A DNA stretch of 64,000 nucleotides, taken from the NCBI GenBank assembly GCA_024364805.1, contig CM044503.1, forward strand, positions 28,580,679 through 28,644,678, written 5' to 3'. The notes under the pieces were generated by a model. That model was not told the origin of the DNA, searched no databases, and was given only the letters and a program-made list of their open reading frames with translations. The stretch comes from Euprymna scolopes (lineage: Eukaryota; Mollusca; Cephalopoda; Sepiida; Sepiolidae). The position numbers and the translations under genes are program-made. Below are positions 24,536 through 35,490 of the stretch, piece by piece; the first letter of the stretch is position 1; each line of letters opens with the position of its first letter.

Positions 24536-24538
<3 letters not shown>

Positions 24539-25500
24539 TATTTCATCAATTTACAAAGATAAGTTATTAATTTTAGATTGAAAATAATAATTAAAAAAAA
24601 AAAAACTAGTCATGCAAATTTATTATCTGCATAGACTTAATGTCTTCACATGAGACACTGAAAAATTTAAACAATTCACCAATTATTCAACTTTGCAATC
24701 GAATCAGTAATCTCTGCAGCATAAAGACAATCATCCTCTGTTGGACATGAGCCATGTGGGCATTTGTGGAAACAAGAAAATGAATAAGACTGAAAAATAA
24801 TCACTGCAACATCTTGCATCAACACCCAAATTCAATGTATAGGCCTAAAACCGCAAATTGAAAATATCATAACAAATGAATGGCAAACTCTTTGAAATAT
24901 CTGCACAAAGAATAAACTGGGGGAAAAAATCCAACCAACGTTTACTGAGAATTATCACAGTTAAAAAAAAAAAAGAGTGAGAAACCAGAGGGGAACATCT
25001 TGCCCCACTCCATATGCGCCATACATGTGTGATGCAATCATAGCTTCTTAAATGAGAACATCCTCTAATCTGTTTGTTTCCATTCTCCATTTATAGTTAA
25101 ACGTTCATTAGTTTTGATGAAATCCGTTCTAGACATTACCAGCTGGGTGGGGAGCTTTTGACTAGGAGCAAAACATATCTGTTCTCATACTGCTCTTCAT
25201 CTTTTCTGTCCTTGATCAGTAAAGGAGAAATCTTAAGCTGAGGCATTTTGTGTGTCTGAGGAACGGTCTCTACCAAACTCCTCTCAATTTTTGGTTTACA
25301 GACTTGAAACTTGATATATAGGGCATTTGGACCCTATTTTGGTTTGATTTTTAGTCTGTAAAAATAGCTGCTAAGGGGTGGAAGTTGAAAAAAGTTGAAA
25401 CTTGGCAAAAATGGCATTCATCACATGTGCATTTATATAGTTAAATTTTAATGTTTTCTTATCTATTAGATGATAGTTTAGATGGTAATGACTAAGGCTG
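24536..25500. other. Unannotated stretch
   Basis: 25190-25290 (tcatcttttctgtccttgat ... gctgaggca) resembles part of the unclassified repeat at 35340-35400 and 52060-52115. The rest shows nothing I recognise. Confidence 0.35.
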
Positions 25501-25707
25501 GAGTGCTAAATGTTTTGGTTTTGATTCGAACTGATGGCATCCAAGACATTTTATTTTTTTAACTTTTGAAATCAGTACTATATATTGGATACAAAATAGT
25601 AACCAATAAAAAATTTGCACTATAAATAATGAATACAAAATCTGCATAAATTTAAATATCATATTTAAATATATTTTACGACCGGGCAACATCAGATGGC
25701 CTTCTAG
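25500..25707 (+). mobile_element. Helitron-like 3' region
   Basis: Ends with ccgggcaacatcagatggcc, then CTAG and T (25704-25708), a typical Helitron terminus. The preceding ~180 bp share words with 62740-62870 (gctaatggcacccaa, tacaaaatctggacaaatt), which ends the same way, and with the reverse strand of 41890-42050. The 5' limit is unclear. Confidence 0.5.
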
Positions 25708-26074
25708 TATAATATAAAACCCACGAAACTGTTATTCATGGCATTTTTTTTATTTATTAATGATTCATTAGTTCTCAAGGCTAAAGACTAATTGAGGATA
25801 AGGGCGAATAAGATGGCTAGATTATCAGTTGAATGATGAAGAATGTTATGAAAGGATTGAAAATGATAAATGGAAACAAAATTTGATTTATTTTTATCAA
25901 TAACAATAGATCTCCTACTGTTGTCACATGTGAAGTAAATCTTACTGTAAAAACCGAAACGATCGAGATTAAATTTACAAAAAATAAAATAAAATCAGCA
26001 AATACATAAGCTAAATTTTATTTAAAAAGCAAATATAAAAATTTAGTTTTACTTAAAAAAAAATAAAAAAAAAA

Positions 26075-26117
<43 letters not shown>

Positions 26118-26735
26118 GACTCCACTCTTGTTTTCCTTGGTCTTTAAATAAAACATCTGTGTATTTGTAGATTTTAGTCACAAAATTCTTAAGAACACGG
26201 GAATATTTTTTGTGTCTATTAAAAGTGACAGAAATTCTTTTCTTTTATTTTTTATTATCAGTTATCCAGATTAAGCCTTTTTTTACTCATAAAAATAAAA
26301 TTGCATTCCAGAATTATTCAAATGAGTTGGACACATGCATGTTCATGTTTATCATATAAATGAAGGAAATCTGAACCGCTACTGAATTGAGTAACGAAGA
26401 TTCCAGCATTCTCTACCTCCATCTCAGACTTAGGGTTAGTGTTGGGGTTAATGAAAAGCATATTTCTATCTTTACCATAAGATAAATTTTAGAGAATTTT
26501 CAATGTATAAGCGGTGACTAATTTGTTTACACTTTAAAAATGAACAATTTTGAAAATGAATTTTCTAATTGAGTTTTATTTTTAAAAAGTAAATATTTTA
26601 ATATTTTGAAAGAAACGGTTTTTTATTTATTTACATTATTTTTAATAAATTGACATAAAATAGGAACATTGAACAGGTTTTTAAGATTTGCTCTCTTCAA
26701 CATTTTCTTGGAACTTGTGATGAAAGAATGGCCAA
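25708..26735. other. AT-rich stretch with a poly-A block
   Basis: A-rich run at 26055-26116. Near 26430 there is a telomere-like cttagggttagtgttggggt segment. No gene is seen. Confidence 0.4.
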
Positions 26736-26739
26736 GTTT

Positions 26740-27260
26740 GCACTCAACACTAGCTCTAATATCTTCTGCTGATGACACCACACTCCTCATCACTTTTCTT
26801 GTATAAGTTGAAGCCTCTTGTAAGAAATGGAGTATGAAAGTGAACTCGTCCAAATGTAAAATCTTTTTTCTCACTTGAATATAATATCTCAATACACAAA
26901 ATGATTGAAAAAAATTTTGTTTTTCATCTGAGCAAAAGAATTAACAGAAGAATAGGAATAATAACTTCTGCAATTAAATGTCTAAAAGAAAAGATCTGGA
27001 GTAGGAAGGGCATATCAACATCTTTGCAGTTAAGATTTTATAAATCACTGATAATTTCTATTGCTTCATATGCAAGTGAAACATGGACTATATGGACGGA
27101 ATATTTGTTTCTTAGAGTAACTTTGCAAGATAGACTAAGAAATACAGATGTCAGAAAGAGACTGAATATTGTCAAATCCATCAATAATGTTGTTCAAAAA
27201 TAATAAAAAGTGATTAACATGGTTTGAACATGTTTCCCTGGCTACCAGACTCTAGCTATA
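26740..27260 (+). mobile_element. RTE-type LINE fragment (end of RT and C-terminal part)
   Basis: The plus strand encodes a reverse transcriptase box (SADDTTLLIT, about 26768-26798) followed by SMKVNSSKCK. After a short gap comes a C-terminal segment (26901-27200) with RRIGIITSAIK, LRFYKSLIISIASYASETWT and DRLRNTDVRKRLNIVKS. This series is typical of RTE/BovB-type LINEs (YKSLV...YGCETWT, then LRNEDVR). Frames shift between the two blocks and stops occur after 27200, so it is a dead fragment. Confidence 0.7.
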
Positions 27261-27549
27261 TCAAGAAAATTTCTCTGAAAAAGACCAAAGACTTTAACAA
27301 ATTGTGGAAATAACAGGAAGTAAGATGAAAGAACATGTAAATACTAGAATTAGATAAATTTAAGTTTTCAATAAGTTTTGTGTAATCTGTTTAATGAAAT
27401 CAGTTATGAGATATTTACTGTATTTATAGAAACTGCTGGATGAAAGGCTAGTGTAAGAAAATACTTATGGATACAATACTATTATTTGTAATAATCACTC
27501 CTTGTAAACAAGAATGCTTAGTTAGAAGCTCATTATTGTGGCATTTGGG

Positions 27550-27570
27550 ATATATGTGTGTGTGTGTATG

Positions 27571-27602
<32 letters not shown>
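27550..27602. repeat. (TG)n/(TA)n microsatellite
   Basis: Compound run of TG, then TATG, then TA. Confidence 0.9.
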
Positions 27603-27605
<3 letters not shown>

Positions 27606-28566
27606 GTGGGACGGTTAATTGGAATCGTTAATCATAAGAATCGTGTATTTGGGGGGAATCGGAATCGCATTGTTAAAAAATACCTTAGATTTCTGATTCT
27701 TTCATTACGATTCTCTTATATTTTTATGTTGAACTGTTTGTTTGAAGTGAGATTAATGCTGTCAAAAATTTATGATAAAAACGTCATAGAATTTTTCATA
27801 ACAAGAATTTTATTAACTATTTAAAGGTAATCTTTATTTATCTTAAAGAGTTTTCTTATTCCGTCACATATATAGTCACTGTCTGTCTGTTTTGAAACTT
27901 CGAGGCCCATTATTAGTAATATGTTTGCACTGTTGCAGAACTTTAGGGGCTGTGAGGTAACATTGTTTTCATTTGTGAATGAAGTTTATTTATGTATAAA
28001 ACAGCCTAACTATGTCAAGTCCATGAAAAAGTTGATGAATATTTAACCCTTAGAGAAAAAAATATTTTAAAGTGCTCTCATTGTGAGTTAATCATGTTAA
28101 GAATCGGTGGTTTTTCCAACTGGTGACTAAAAAAAAAAAAAAAAAAGTGGGAGTACTTCTCCACTTTATCGCCGAAACTGGAGACGCCATTTTATTTTGC
28201 GCACCTGTTCGTGAAATCCCAGGGAGAAATCAGTATTTTAAACTATGGCCGAAGCATGAAATAAATAACAAAATTAAACTAGATAAGGATTTTTCGGTTT
28301 CATTTAAATTAATTTGTTGTTGACCTTTCAAAGTTGCTTTAATTAAAAAAAATGTTTCATTAAAATTAATTTGTTAAAAAAAAAAAAACATTTTATAAAA
28401 ATCCAATGTTGCTTCCATTACAAAATTGTTTTATTAAAATTATATTTTCTTAGGCAAACTTTTCAATAAGTGTCAATATTTTGATAAATTTTTTATTTTC
28501 TTGGTTTTCAAATGGCGCTCACCCAGTTTAGACAATTATGAATGTCATTTTCATTTTCTGTTTTTA

Positions 28567-28568
<2 letters not shown>
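27603..28568. other. Unannotated stretch
   Basis: Begins with tagtggtgggacggttaatt right after the microsatellite, like the end of a hAT-type transposon, but no matching reverse terminus was found. No gene. Confidence 0.35.
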
Positions 28569-28596
<28 letters not shown>

Positions 28597-28600
<4 letters not shown>

Positions 28601-29335
28601 CAAAAGTACCCGTCATTGACTGGGTTCAAAACCAGCCTACAGAAAATGGACTCTGATTTATGAAAGTATGATAGGTTATGAAAAGGAAGGGTTGTAAAGA
28701 GATAGCTTCGAATTTGGGGGTATCAAAACCAAAGCAAAATATGATGAAAATAGAATAGATAAACCCCATAATTTATTATACCATACCTGTTCACACTGAA
28801 ACACTTATCACAATATTCTGTGGATCTATATTAAAAAACCTTGTTAAACTTTGTGACATATTTCCATTCTATGGAGGTCAGGTGCAAACGAACACCCCAT
28901 AATTTTATTATACTATATTTCTTCAAACTGAAACATAATTGTCAAAGTATACTTACACAGATAGATATGAAAAGTCTTTATTAAAGTTTGTGCCTATTTC
29001 CATTCTATGGAGGCCAGGCGCAAACGCAGACCCCACAATTTTATTATACCATCCCTATTTAAGTTAAAACGTACTTATCAAAGTATTATGTATATGTATA
29101 TCAAAAACACTTGTAAACTTTTTTTTAAATTTTTTATTTCCATACTTTGTGGAATAGGCGCTACGCAGACCCCACAATTTTAATGAATCATCATTATGCC
29201 AGATCAAGCATACCCATTCCTGTGTCTTGATACATCTTCTATCATTATATGTAATCAGTTTTTTAAAATAGTCAACCATATAGGAGCCTATTCGTAACCA
29301 GACAGACACACAGACGTTCAACTTTATATTATAGA
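28597..29335 (-). mobile_element. Non-autonomous Helitron, copy 2 (reverse)
   Basis: Reverse-oriented sister of 23735-24483. On the minus strand it starts tctataatataaag (29335 downward) and ends with a hairpin (accc...gggt) and CTAA followed by T (28597). It holds the same internal tandem units. The 3' end abuts a (TA)n run at 28570-28596. Confidence 0.75.
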
Positions 29336-29796
29336 TATATATGTGTGTTTCATGAAAAACTTTCCCGTTTTCATTAATTAAATCGAAACATTTCCAATTA
29401 AAGAATTACAGATATATGTTCTCTTTCACTTTCTTTATTAGTGAAGCTGAGATAAGTAGGTCCCGCAGACGAGCCTTGTTCTGGCATTCAGAAAATTTAG
29501 GTTAACAACCGGTGAAGCTACCAAAAAGTAACCCTTTTGAATGAAGATGGAAATAAACAATATTTTTAAAATTAATTTCTTAATTTTACTTAAAAACAAA
29601 ATGTAAACATATATAAAAATATTTTAGAAAATAATTTCTTAATTTTAAATAAAAATTGATTGTAAAGAATTTAAAACAAAAAATATTGAAAAATATTGCA
29701 TAGTGTTTACATAGCTGGTTCTTTGGGATAATAGGGGCTCCTAAAACCTCCCTTCCAAAACAAAAAAAAGCTTTAGTGTTTTTACTATTTACACTA

Positions 29797-29827
<31 letters not shown>

Positions 29828-30547
29828 TAAAACTCAAATGACTTGGTAACGAGTAATGTAACCCACTTTCTGGTTTACGACATCCGGTTGCGCATGCGTG
29901 CATAAACATTAACCCATAACCATGTAAACAAATAAACACAAATCGCTTCTTTTGCAGATTTTGACCTGCACACTGAAATATTAACGTTATTATTTTGAAA
30001 TTATTATTAACATGGGAAGAGTGGAGGTGTTTTTCAACTATTCTTTATTGCAACTATACTGTCGCTATTTTCTTACAACTAAACAACTTTAACCCATTGA
30101 CAAATATAAGAACAATTGTAGTAAAGCCAAAACTACTACTACTACTACTATCTATCCATCCCTTTTCCTTCCTTCCTTCCTTCCCTCCTTCATTTTTTGT
30201 TTACATTTCTAGATACAAAATAGTTGTGTGAGAACGGTGAATTTGTTGACACATTTACTAATCTGTTTCAATATTAGTTTTTACTGCTAAATGACTTTTG
30301 TCGGCGTTTAACTCGTAGGAAAATAATGTTTAATTTTCGGAAAAATAGGTAACTTTACACGAATAGGGAGGATTGTTTTTTTCATGTTTGAGTGATCCGT
30401 CCGTGATTTTTCATTTTAATATACTTTCATAGAAATGTTTCTGTTATGTCAAAAAAAAACTATTTTCTTTACATCACAAGTGTCACGCTCATACACAAAT
30501 TCCATAGCTAATATAACATACTGACCCAACGGGTCACAGGTAGTCTA

Positions 30548-30548
<1 letters not shown>
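29797..30548 (+). mobile_element. Possible Helitron between two TA runs
   Basis: The right end is a strong Helitron terminus: a perfect 6-bp hairpin (tgaccc-aac-gggtca, 30522-30536), then caggtagt, CTAG and T (30545-30549), passing straight into (TA)n. The left limit is guessed from the matching (TA)n run at 29797-29823. The body contains a CpG-rich stretch near 29850-29900 (ccggttgcgcatgcg). No protein is encoded. Confidence 0.5.

Positions 30549-30610
<62 letters not shown>
30549..30610. repeat. (TA)n microsatellite
   Basis: Pure TA run following the Helitron-like terminus. Confidence 0.95.
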
Positions 30611-30615
<5 letters not shown>

Positions 30616-31375
30616 AAAATTAGTGGGAGAAAAAAGCCCATTGGCACCAAATCCAACATGGCTGAAGAGCATCGATAGAGGACAGTCACATACTGTTTCA
30701 GCTTTGTTGGATTTATTCTGAACTTCTATAATGCACATGTATATATTATATATATCACGTGTGTTGTTTTGAAAAACCGCACATTAGGTGAAGTGCAACC
30801 TGACCTACAAAAAAAATGCCTGAGCAGCCACATCGGCATTCCTCTGTAAGAATGCTTCAGGCAATTTAAATAAACTAACCCATTCTCAGAAGGCATATAA
30901 AGTCTGGGAGGGCAAACCTAGAACTGAACAAAATCTTATCTCAACCCAACAGCAACAAGGCCTATATTGACCTGATTGTCAAAGACGTATATCCTGACTG
31001 GTTAAAATTTGCGAATCGTGTCTGTTTGCATGTCAGCAAGTAAACTGGATGATGTCACGAGTAGCAAATGACCTAAATAAAGGTTGAATGGTGAAAAGTA
31101 ATGTGAGATGGCGTAAAAAATTAGGAGAAAAAGGAAAGAGCAGAAAAGCAAAGCAATATACATTTACTTGAAAATGAATGACATCACAAAATGAGCAAAA
31201 GTTGTATATTTTTTTTTATGTTACCATAATCACCCTCTCACAAAAAGGAGAATGCAATCTCTGGGAAGATGGTATTCTGATCACGGAACAGATATAACAC
31301 TATTCCCTCAAAAGGAGGATAATTTCATAACAGAAGATATACTGCATTACCTTCCCTGAATTAAGCAATGAAAAG
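30611..31375. other. Unannotated stretch
   Basis: Nothing recognised. Confidence 0.35.
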
Positions 31376-31379
31376 AGAG

Positions 31380-31640
31380 TATGTTTATTGTATTGAGCAT
31401 TAGTACAATTCATAGAAGTGATGGTAGAGTTCAACTTCAAACAGCTAAATCTGCTTTACCAACAGATATAAAACATTGATGATTTAGTGCTTGCCTGTGG
31501 TGGAAGGTTTACTTAAGTTGGAAACTGAGGAATTCTATGGAAAGTAAAGGTGTGAGAGTGAATGCTACCAAGACTAAAGTGATGATCATTAGTTTAGATG
31601 TTGGAAAGTCTTCAGAAAAGATAGTTTCCTTGAAAAAAAA
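31380..31640 (+). mobile_element. LINE reverse transcriptase scrap
   Basis: On the plus strand, a DLVLACGG segment follows a degraded YADD box (about 31470-31500). After a short gap comes GVRVNATKTKVMI (about 31550-31590). This matches the YADDLVL ... MKGLRVNxxKTKVM pair of non-LTR reverse transcriptases. The rest is lost. Confidence 0.55.
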
Positions 31641-31811
31641 AACTCACATTAATTACATTTTCTTTTGAGGAAAAACAGATACTGTTACTCATAGAGGCAG
31701 CAATTTTGAAAATGGTTGGTCTATAAAAAATTTTTGCACACAATTTTTTTTATTATGTTATGTATCCACATAAAATTTTGTAAGGAGTAATATTTATCAA
31801 TTTTCAGTATT

Positions 31812-32122
31812 CACAGCATAATCACGTTGACACACCGGTTCCCGCTAGATCATCAAAGTTAAGCAACATTGAACCTGGTCAGTACTAAATGGGTGACCAT
31901 TTGGGACTTTCAGGTGCTGTATGTGCTCTCCGCTTATCTCAGCATTGTTTCCAGTCGTCCTGGTCTTCTCCTTGCCACCAGACTCAAACAGTGCCGATTC
32001 AGGAGAGGTGTTGTTGGGGGATTGCGCAAACCCTTGCCTCACAATTACACACGCTACTGCCCCTAAGGGGGATCCCTTGTCTTTCAAGACTGAATGGAAG
32101 CATGGGGCACATGAGTAGAGAC
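31812..32122 (+). repeat. SINE with a 5S rRNA-derived head (copy 3)
   Basis: 31812-31925 is the least diverged 5S-like head in the window (cacaccggttcccg, gtcagtactaaatgggtgacc, caggtgctgta). The body (ctctccgcttatct to about 32120) matches copy 1 at 8870-9085. A perfect hairpin follows at once. Confidence 0.8.
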
Positions 32123-32125
32123 AGG

Positions 32126-32183
32126 ATATATATGGCAATTAAGCTATGCAAAAAATTCTTTGTAGCTTAATTGCCATATATAT
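32126..32183. repeat. Perfect 21-bp inverted repeat
   Basis: Arms 32126-32146 and 32163-32183 are exact reverse complements around a 16-nt loop. The arms carry ggcaattaagcta. Confidence 0.9.
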
Positions 32184-32189
32184 TTTCAG

Positions 32190-33250
32190 AACTTATACAC
32201 AGCGGTAGGTTGTAATAATGAAAAAAGCAACACTTTAATCATTAAACAGTTAATAAATTGTTTTCTTAACTATTTACATCAGCTGAAGTATCTGTTGAAA
32301 GATTATAGTTTTAAACTTAAAAATGTATTTTTCTTTATACAAAGTGTATCAAAAAATATGCAGCCCTTTAGCATAAAAACAAATTTTTGTATATTTCACA
32401 CATTTGATTTAATCAACTTCATAATAGTCCCCCTGAGAGTTCATACACTTTTCCCGGTGGTTCTGCCTTCTGGAATTCTACGGAGGTCCCATGTTGGTTT
32501 ACTTATAATTTCTTCTCACAACTCTAATCACTTCCATTTCAGTGTGGGGAAGAATCAAAAATCACACATTGCTGAGTAGTTGTTGAACAAGATCTTTGTT
32601 CTTGACAAGAAAGCTTGCATTCTGTAGATGAGCGATCACATCATGAATTTCTTAATTCTTCACCACCTACATGTGTAGCAGATTTTAGTGTTGAGAAGTT
32701 GAAAGATTTGAAAATCAGAAACCTGCACAAAGTTAACTCAAGTAAAATTCATCAATTCCCGCAAAAGATAAAAATGATGAAGCAGCAAAACTGAAAACTG
32801 TCAAAAGTATATTAGCTGAAAAGTGTAAAGTAAAATTTCATTTTTTCCAAAAATATAATTTAATAAACAGTTTTTAAATATTTTATTTTTAATATTTTTT
32901 AAAGTTATTTTACCAGTTCAATATATTTCATAGTTTTTGCACCCTTAAATACAACCCTTTGCTGTGGCTGAACAAACCAAACCTGTGACAATATACATTC
33001 ACATTATACCCTCTGCATAATCGCATTGGTGTTTGCTCAGAAATGTACCGGTGATCTCCTTTCACATTGTGTTCTGCAGTCCTGCCTCAAAATTTTTTGA
33101 ATGGACATGTGTCACTGTCACATTTTCGGAGTTCTGTATTGGTTAACTATCGTGATGTTCCTAATTAACTTAGAAGCCTCTATCTATTGCTAACGCTTTT
33201 ATGACTATGGCTTAAAAAAGATCATATTGTAAATCTTCATTTTTAGTTTG
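32190..33250. other. Unannotated stretch
   Basis: Nothing recognised; AT-rich, without coding similarity. Confidence 0.35.
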
Positions 33251-33253
33251 TTA

Positions 33254-34005
33254 CTAGCAGCTCAGCCCAGCTTTGATCGGGCTCTATGTACTGTTCATAA
33301 CTTTATGTGTATATATATATTAAAAAGTTTGACTTATGTCCAGGTAACCTACATCTAAAATTTCAACTGTTTAGACCCAAAATTGGCAGAGGATTTTGGT
33401 AAAATCTGCAAAAGTCAACTCTTCAACTTTGACCTCTTGGCAACCAAATTTTCGTCCAAAAACTGATTAAAAAACTTACTGTATGTCTGAATACCCTTTA
33501 TCTAAAATTTCAAATGTTTAGACCCAAAATTGACTGAGACTGCAAAGGTCAAATATTTTGAACTTTAACCCCTTGGCAACCAAATTTTTGGCCCAAAACC
33601 GATTAAAAAGCTTTCCCTATGTCTAAATACACTTTATGTAAAATTTCAAATGTTTAGACCAAAAATTGGCTGAATAATTTGGTAGAGATTGCAGAGATCA
33701 AATTTTTTAAAAATTTGACCCCAATTTTGTCCCCTTAACATTTGTTTTGGGCTCAAATCAAATTAAAAAGTTTGATCCATGTCCAAGTAACCTACATCTA
33801 AAATTTCAAGTGTTTAGATCCAAAATTGGCAAAGGAGTTTGGTAGAGTTTTCAAAGGTCAAATCGTTTAAATTTGACCCCTTCACAGCCAAATTTCTGTC
33901 TGAAAACCAATTTAAAAGATTTCCCCAAATCGCAATACCCCTTATGTCAAATCTTGAGTCTGTAGACTAAAAAATTATGTAAAATTTGAAACTCGTATAT
34001 CTTCT
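33254..34005 (-). mobile_element. Helitron-like element with five internal tandem units
   Basis: Reverse strand: the element ends with a hairpin (gccc...gggc, 33265-33282), then a spacer and CTAG followed by T (33254). The body is an array of five diverged units of 136-160 bp starting near 33321, 33466, 33602, 33762 and 33910. Each has attaaaaagttt, a catgtc word, aaaatttcaantgttta and ttggcaaccaaattt. The 5' terminus was not located. Confidence 0.65.
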
Positions 34006-34454
34006 ATCTTTCAAACGTTGTATTAGTAAAGCAGTGAACAACACTAATTTTCCCCTCCCCCAGTTGAACACTTAACCAGTTTATCTTTACTGTGTTTTTC
34101 CTTGATGTTGCCAGATTCAAGAACAAGAATTCATCTGGTCTAATGGAGTATCCAACTAAATGTTGTTACTTGAGATAACATCACTAGATGCACCATTCCT
34201 CGTATGAGCGAGTGTATAGTTGTGTCAAGAGTATTTTGGGATTCGAAAACCTTATTTCTAAAAGTGAACTTTAATTTTCTAAAGAGCGCATAATGGAAAA
34301 GTCCAGAATTGATATACTAATTTCTTTCAGTTATCTAAAAATGTATCAAAGTTTTGAATAAAAAAGATGAACAGTAAAATTAATAGAATCTTGGTCACTG
34401 AAATTTAACCAAATATTCTCTCACTCTTTCATATATAATCACTATCCTCTACCT

Positions 34455-34682
34455 TTAGATGAGTAGCACATCTTTCCTTAGTCGATGCGGTATGGGCAAA
34501 GAGACTGACAAGGGTTGATTACACACGGCACTGACGATCTTGATGAAGTCTGTGGCCTCCAAGTTCCATACAAGTTTAGTTCCACTAAAGAATGCTGTTC
34601 ACTCTACACTCTGAAACAATAGAGAAGAGGGTTGGTGAGCTTATGTCCTAGGTGATGAGAGGAGACATTTACATGAGCTAAC
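34455..34682 (-). mobile_element. Solo LTR, same family as the 10.4-16.1 kb element
   Basis: Matches the whole short form of the LTRs at 15899-16128. It is flanked by near-identical 5-bp words (acctt before, accct after), which fit a worn target duplication. It is the product expected from LTR-LTR recombination. Confidence 0.85.
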
Positions 34683-34978
34683 CCTAACCAATGATCTGTT
34701 AGTATTTGTTATTATCATATTCAATGTAATTTTATTCTGAATATTTGATCAGTTTACTTGTAGGTTGAAGTATCATGTCAGTTTATCCTAATAAAAGCTA
34801 AAGATACTAAAGGATAGTATCTAGTGGGAATTCAAACTCCAATGTCTGAAAAATTGATAGAAATCTCACGAGTTTATCAAAATCTTGGGTACAATACGTA
34901 AATTACAAAATTTGTAAAATTAAAAAGAAATTATATCTGTTTAATGTAGATGAGAACCTTCAGCTAAATTCTTCCATG

Positions 34979-35290
34979 CGTTTTTTAGGTGATTACGTGT
35001 GAACACTTTTTTAAAAAAAACTATTCTTTTAGAATTTCAAATGGGGGATTATTTTCACATATAAATTTAACATAAAATGATCCCCTATTTCTGGCGATTC
35101 TAACTTTTTAAGTCAGTTAACTAATTTTTTTATCTCTAACCCTAAGTCCAACTGGTAAAGTTATTCAACCACACAAAATTGCTTTAGAAAATAAAATATA
35201 CGGAATTTATCTCCAGTAGCAAAAAGAAAATGAATTGGTTAACAGTTCTGTCCTAAAACGTTATAATGGTCTGGAAATGGAGTAAGAAAA
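34979..35290. mobile_element. MITE-like element, copy 1 (worn right end)
   Basis: Shares its terminal block (cacatataaatttaacata, atgatcccctatttc) and inner words (tctctaaccctaag, gaatttatctccagtagcaaa, tctggaaatgg) with the clearer copy at 58558-58918. The right inverted terminus is largely lost. Confidence 0.55.
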
Positions 35291-35490
35291 TTTTCAAAAT
35301 AGAATTAATGCTAAAGTGTAATATCTGCTTTGAGACTATATTTTATCTTTTTTGTCCTTGGTCAGTGAAGGAGAGATCCTTCTAGACTGAGACAATTTTT
35401 ATTTTTATCACAATTTTTGGGAAGCTGGATTATCTCAACATTAAAAACTTACCGTGTGTCTAACTCTCACAAGGGGTCAATTCAAACACA

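Larger units (their letters stand above)
34010..35490 (+). repeat. Unclassified ~1.1-kb repeat R, copy 1
   Basis: Collinear with 51105-52210: tctttcaaacg near 34010 against tctctcaaacac near 51111; ttcatctggtctaatgg near 34131 against 51233; gcaccattcctc near 34190 against 51298; aggatagtatctagtggg near 34812 against 51469; and the end block ttggtcagtgaaggag ... gagacaatttttattttt near 35360-35405 against 52090-52135. It is interrupted here by a solo LTR and a MITE-like segment. No coding potential is seen. Confidence 0.65.

Noticed and set aside
26623-26892. An 89-codon open frame on the minus strand
   Set aside because: The opposite strand carries the reverse transcriptase box SADDTTLLIT; the open frame is its shadow.
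27558-27824. An 88-codon frame starting in the TG/TA microsatellite
   Set aside because: Its start is low-complexity repeat and the rest shows no protein similarity.
27603-28100. hAT transposon
   Set aside because: Only one end resembles hAT; no reverse terminus or transposase was found.
33321-34005. CRISPR array
   Set aside because: Units are diverged along their whole length without constant repeats and unique spacers, and the genome is animal.
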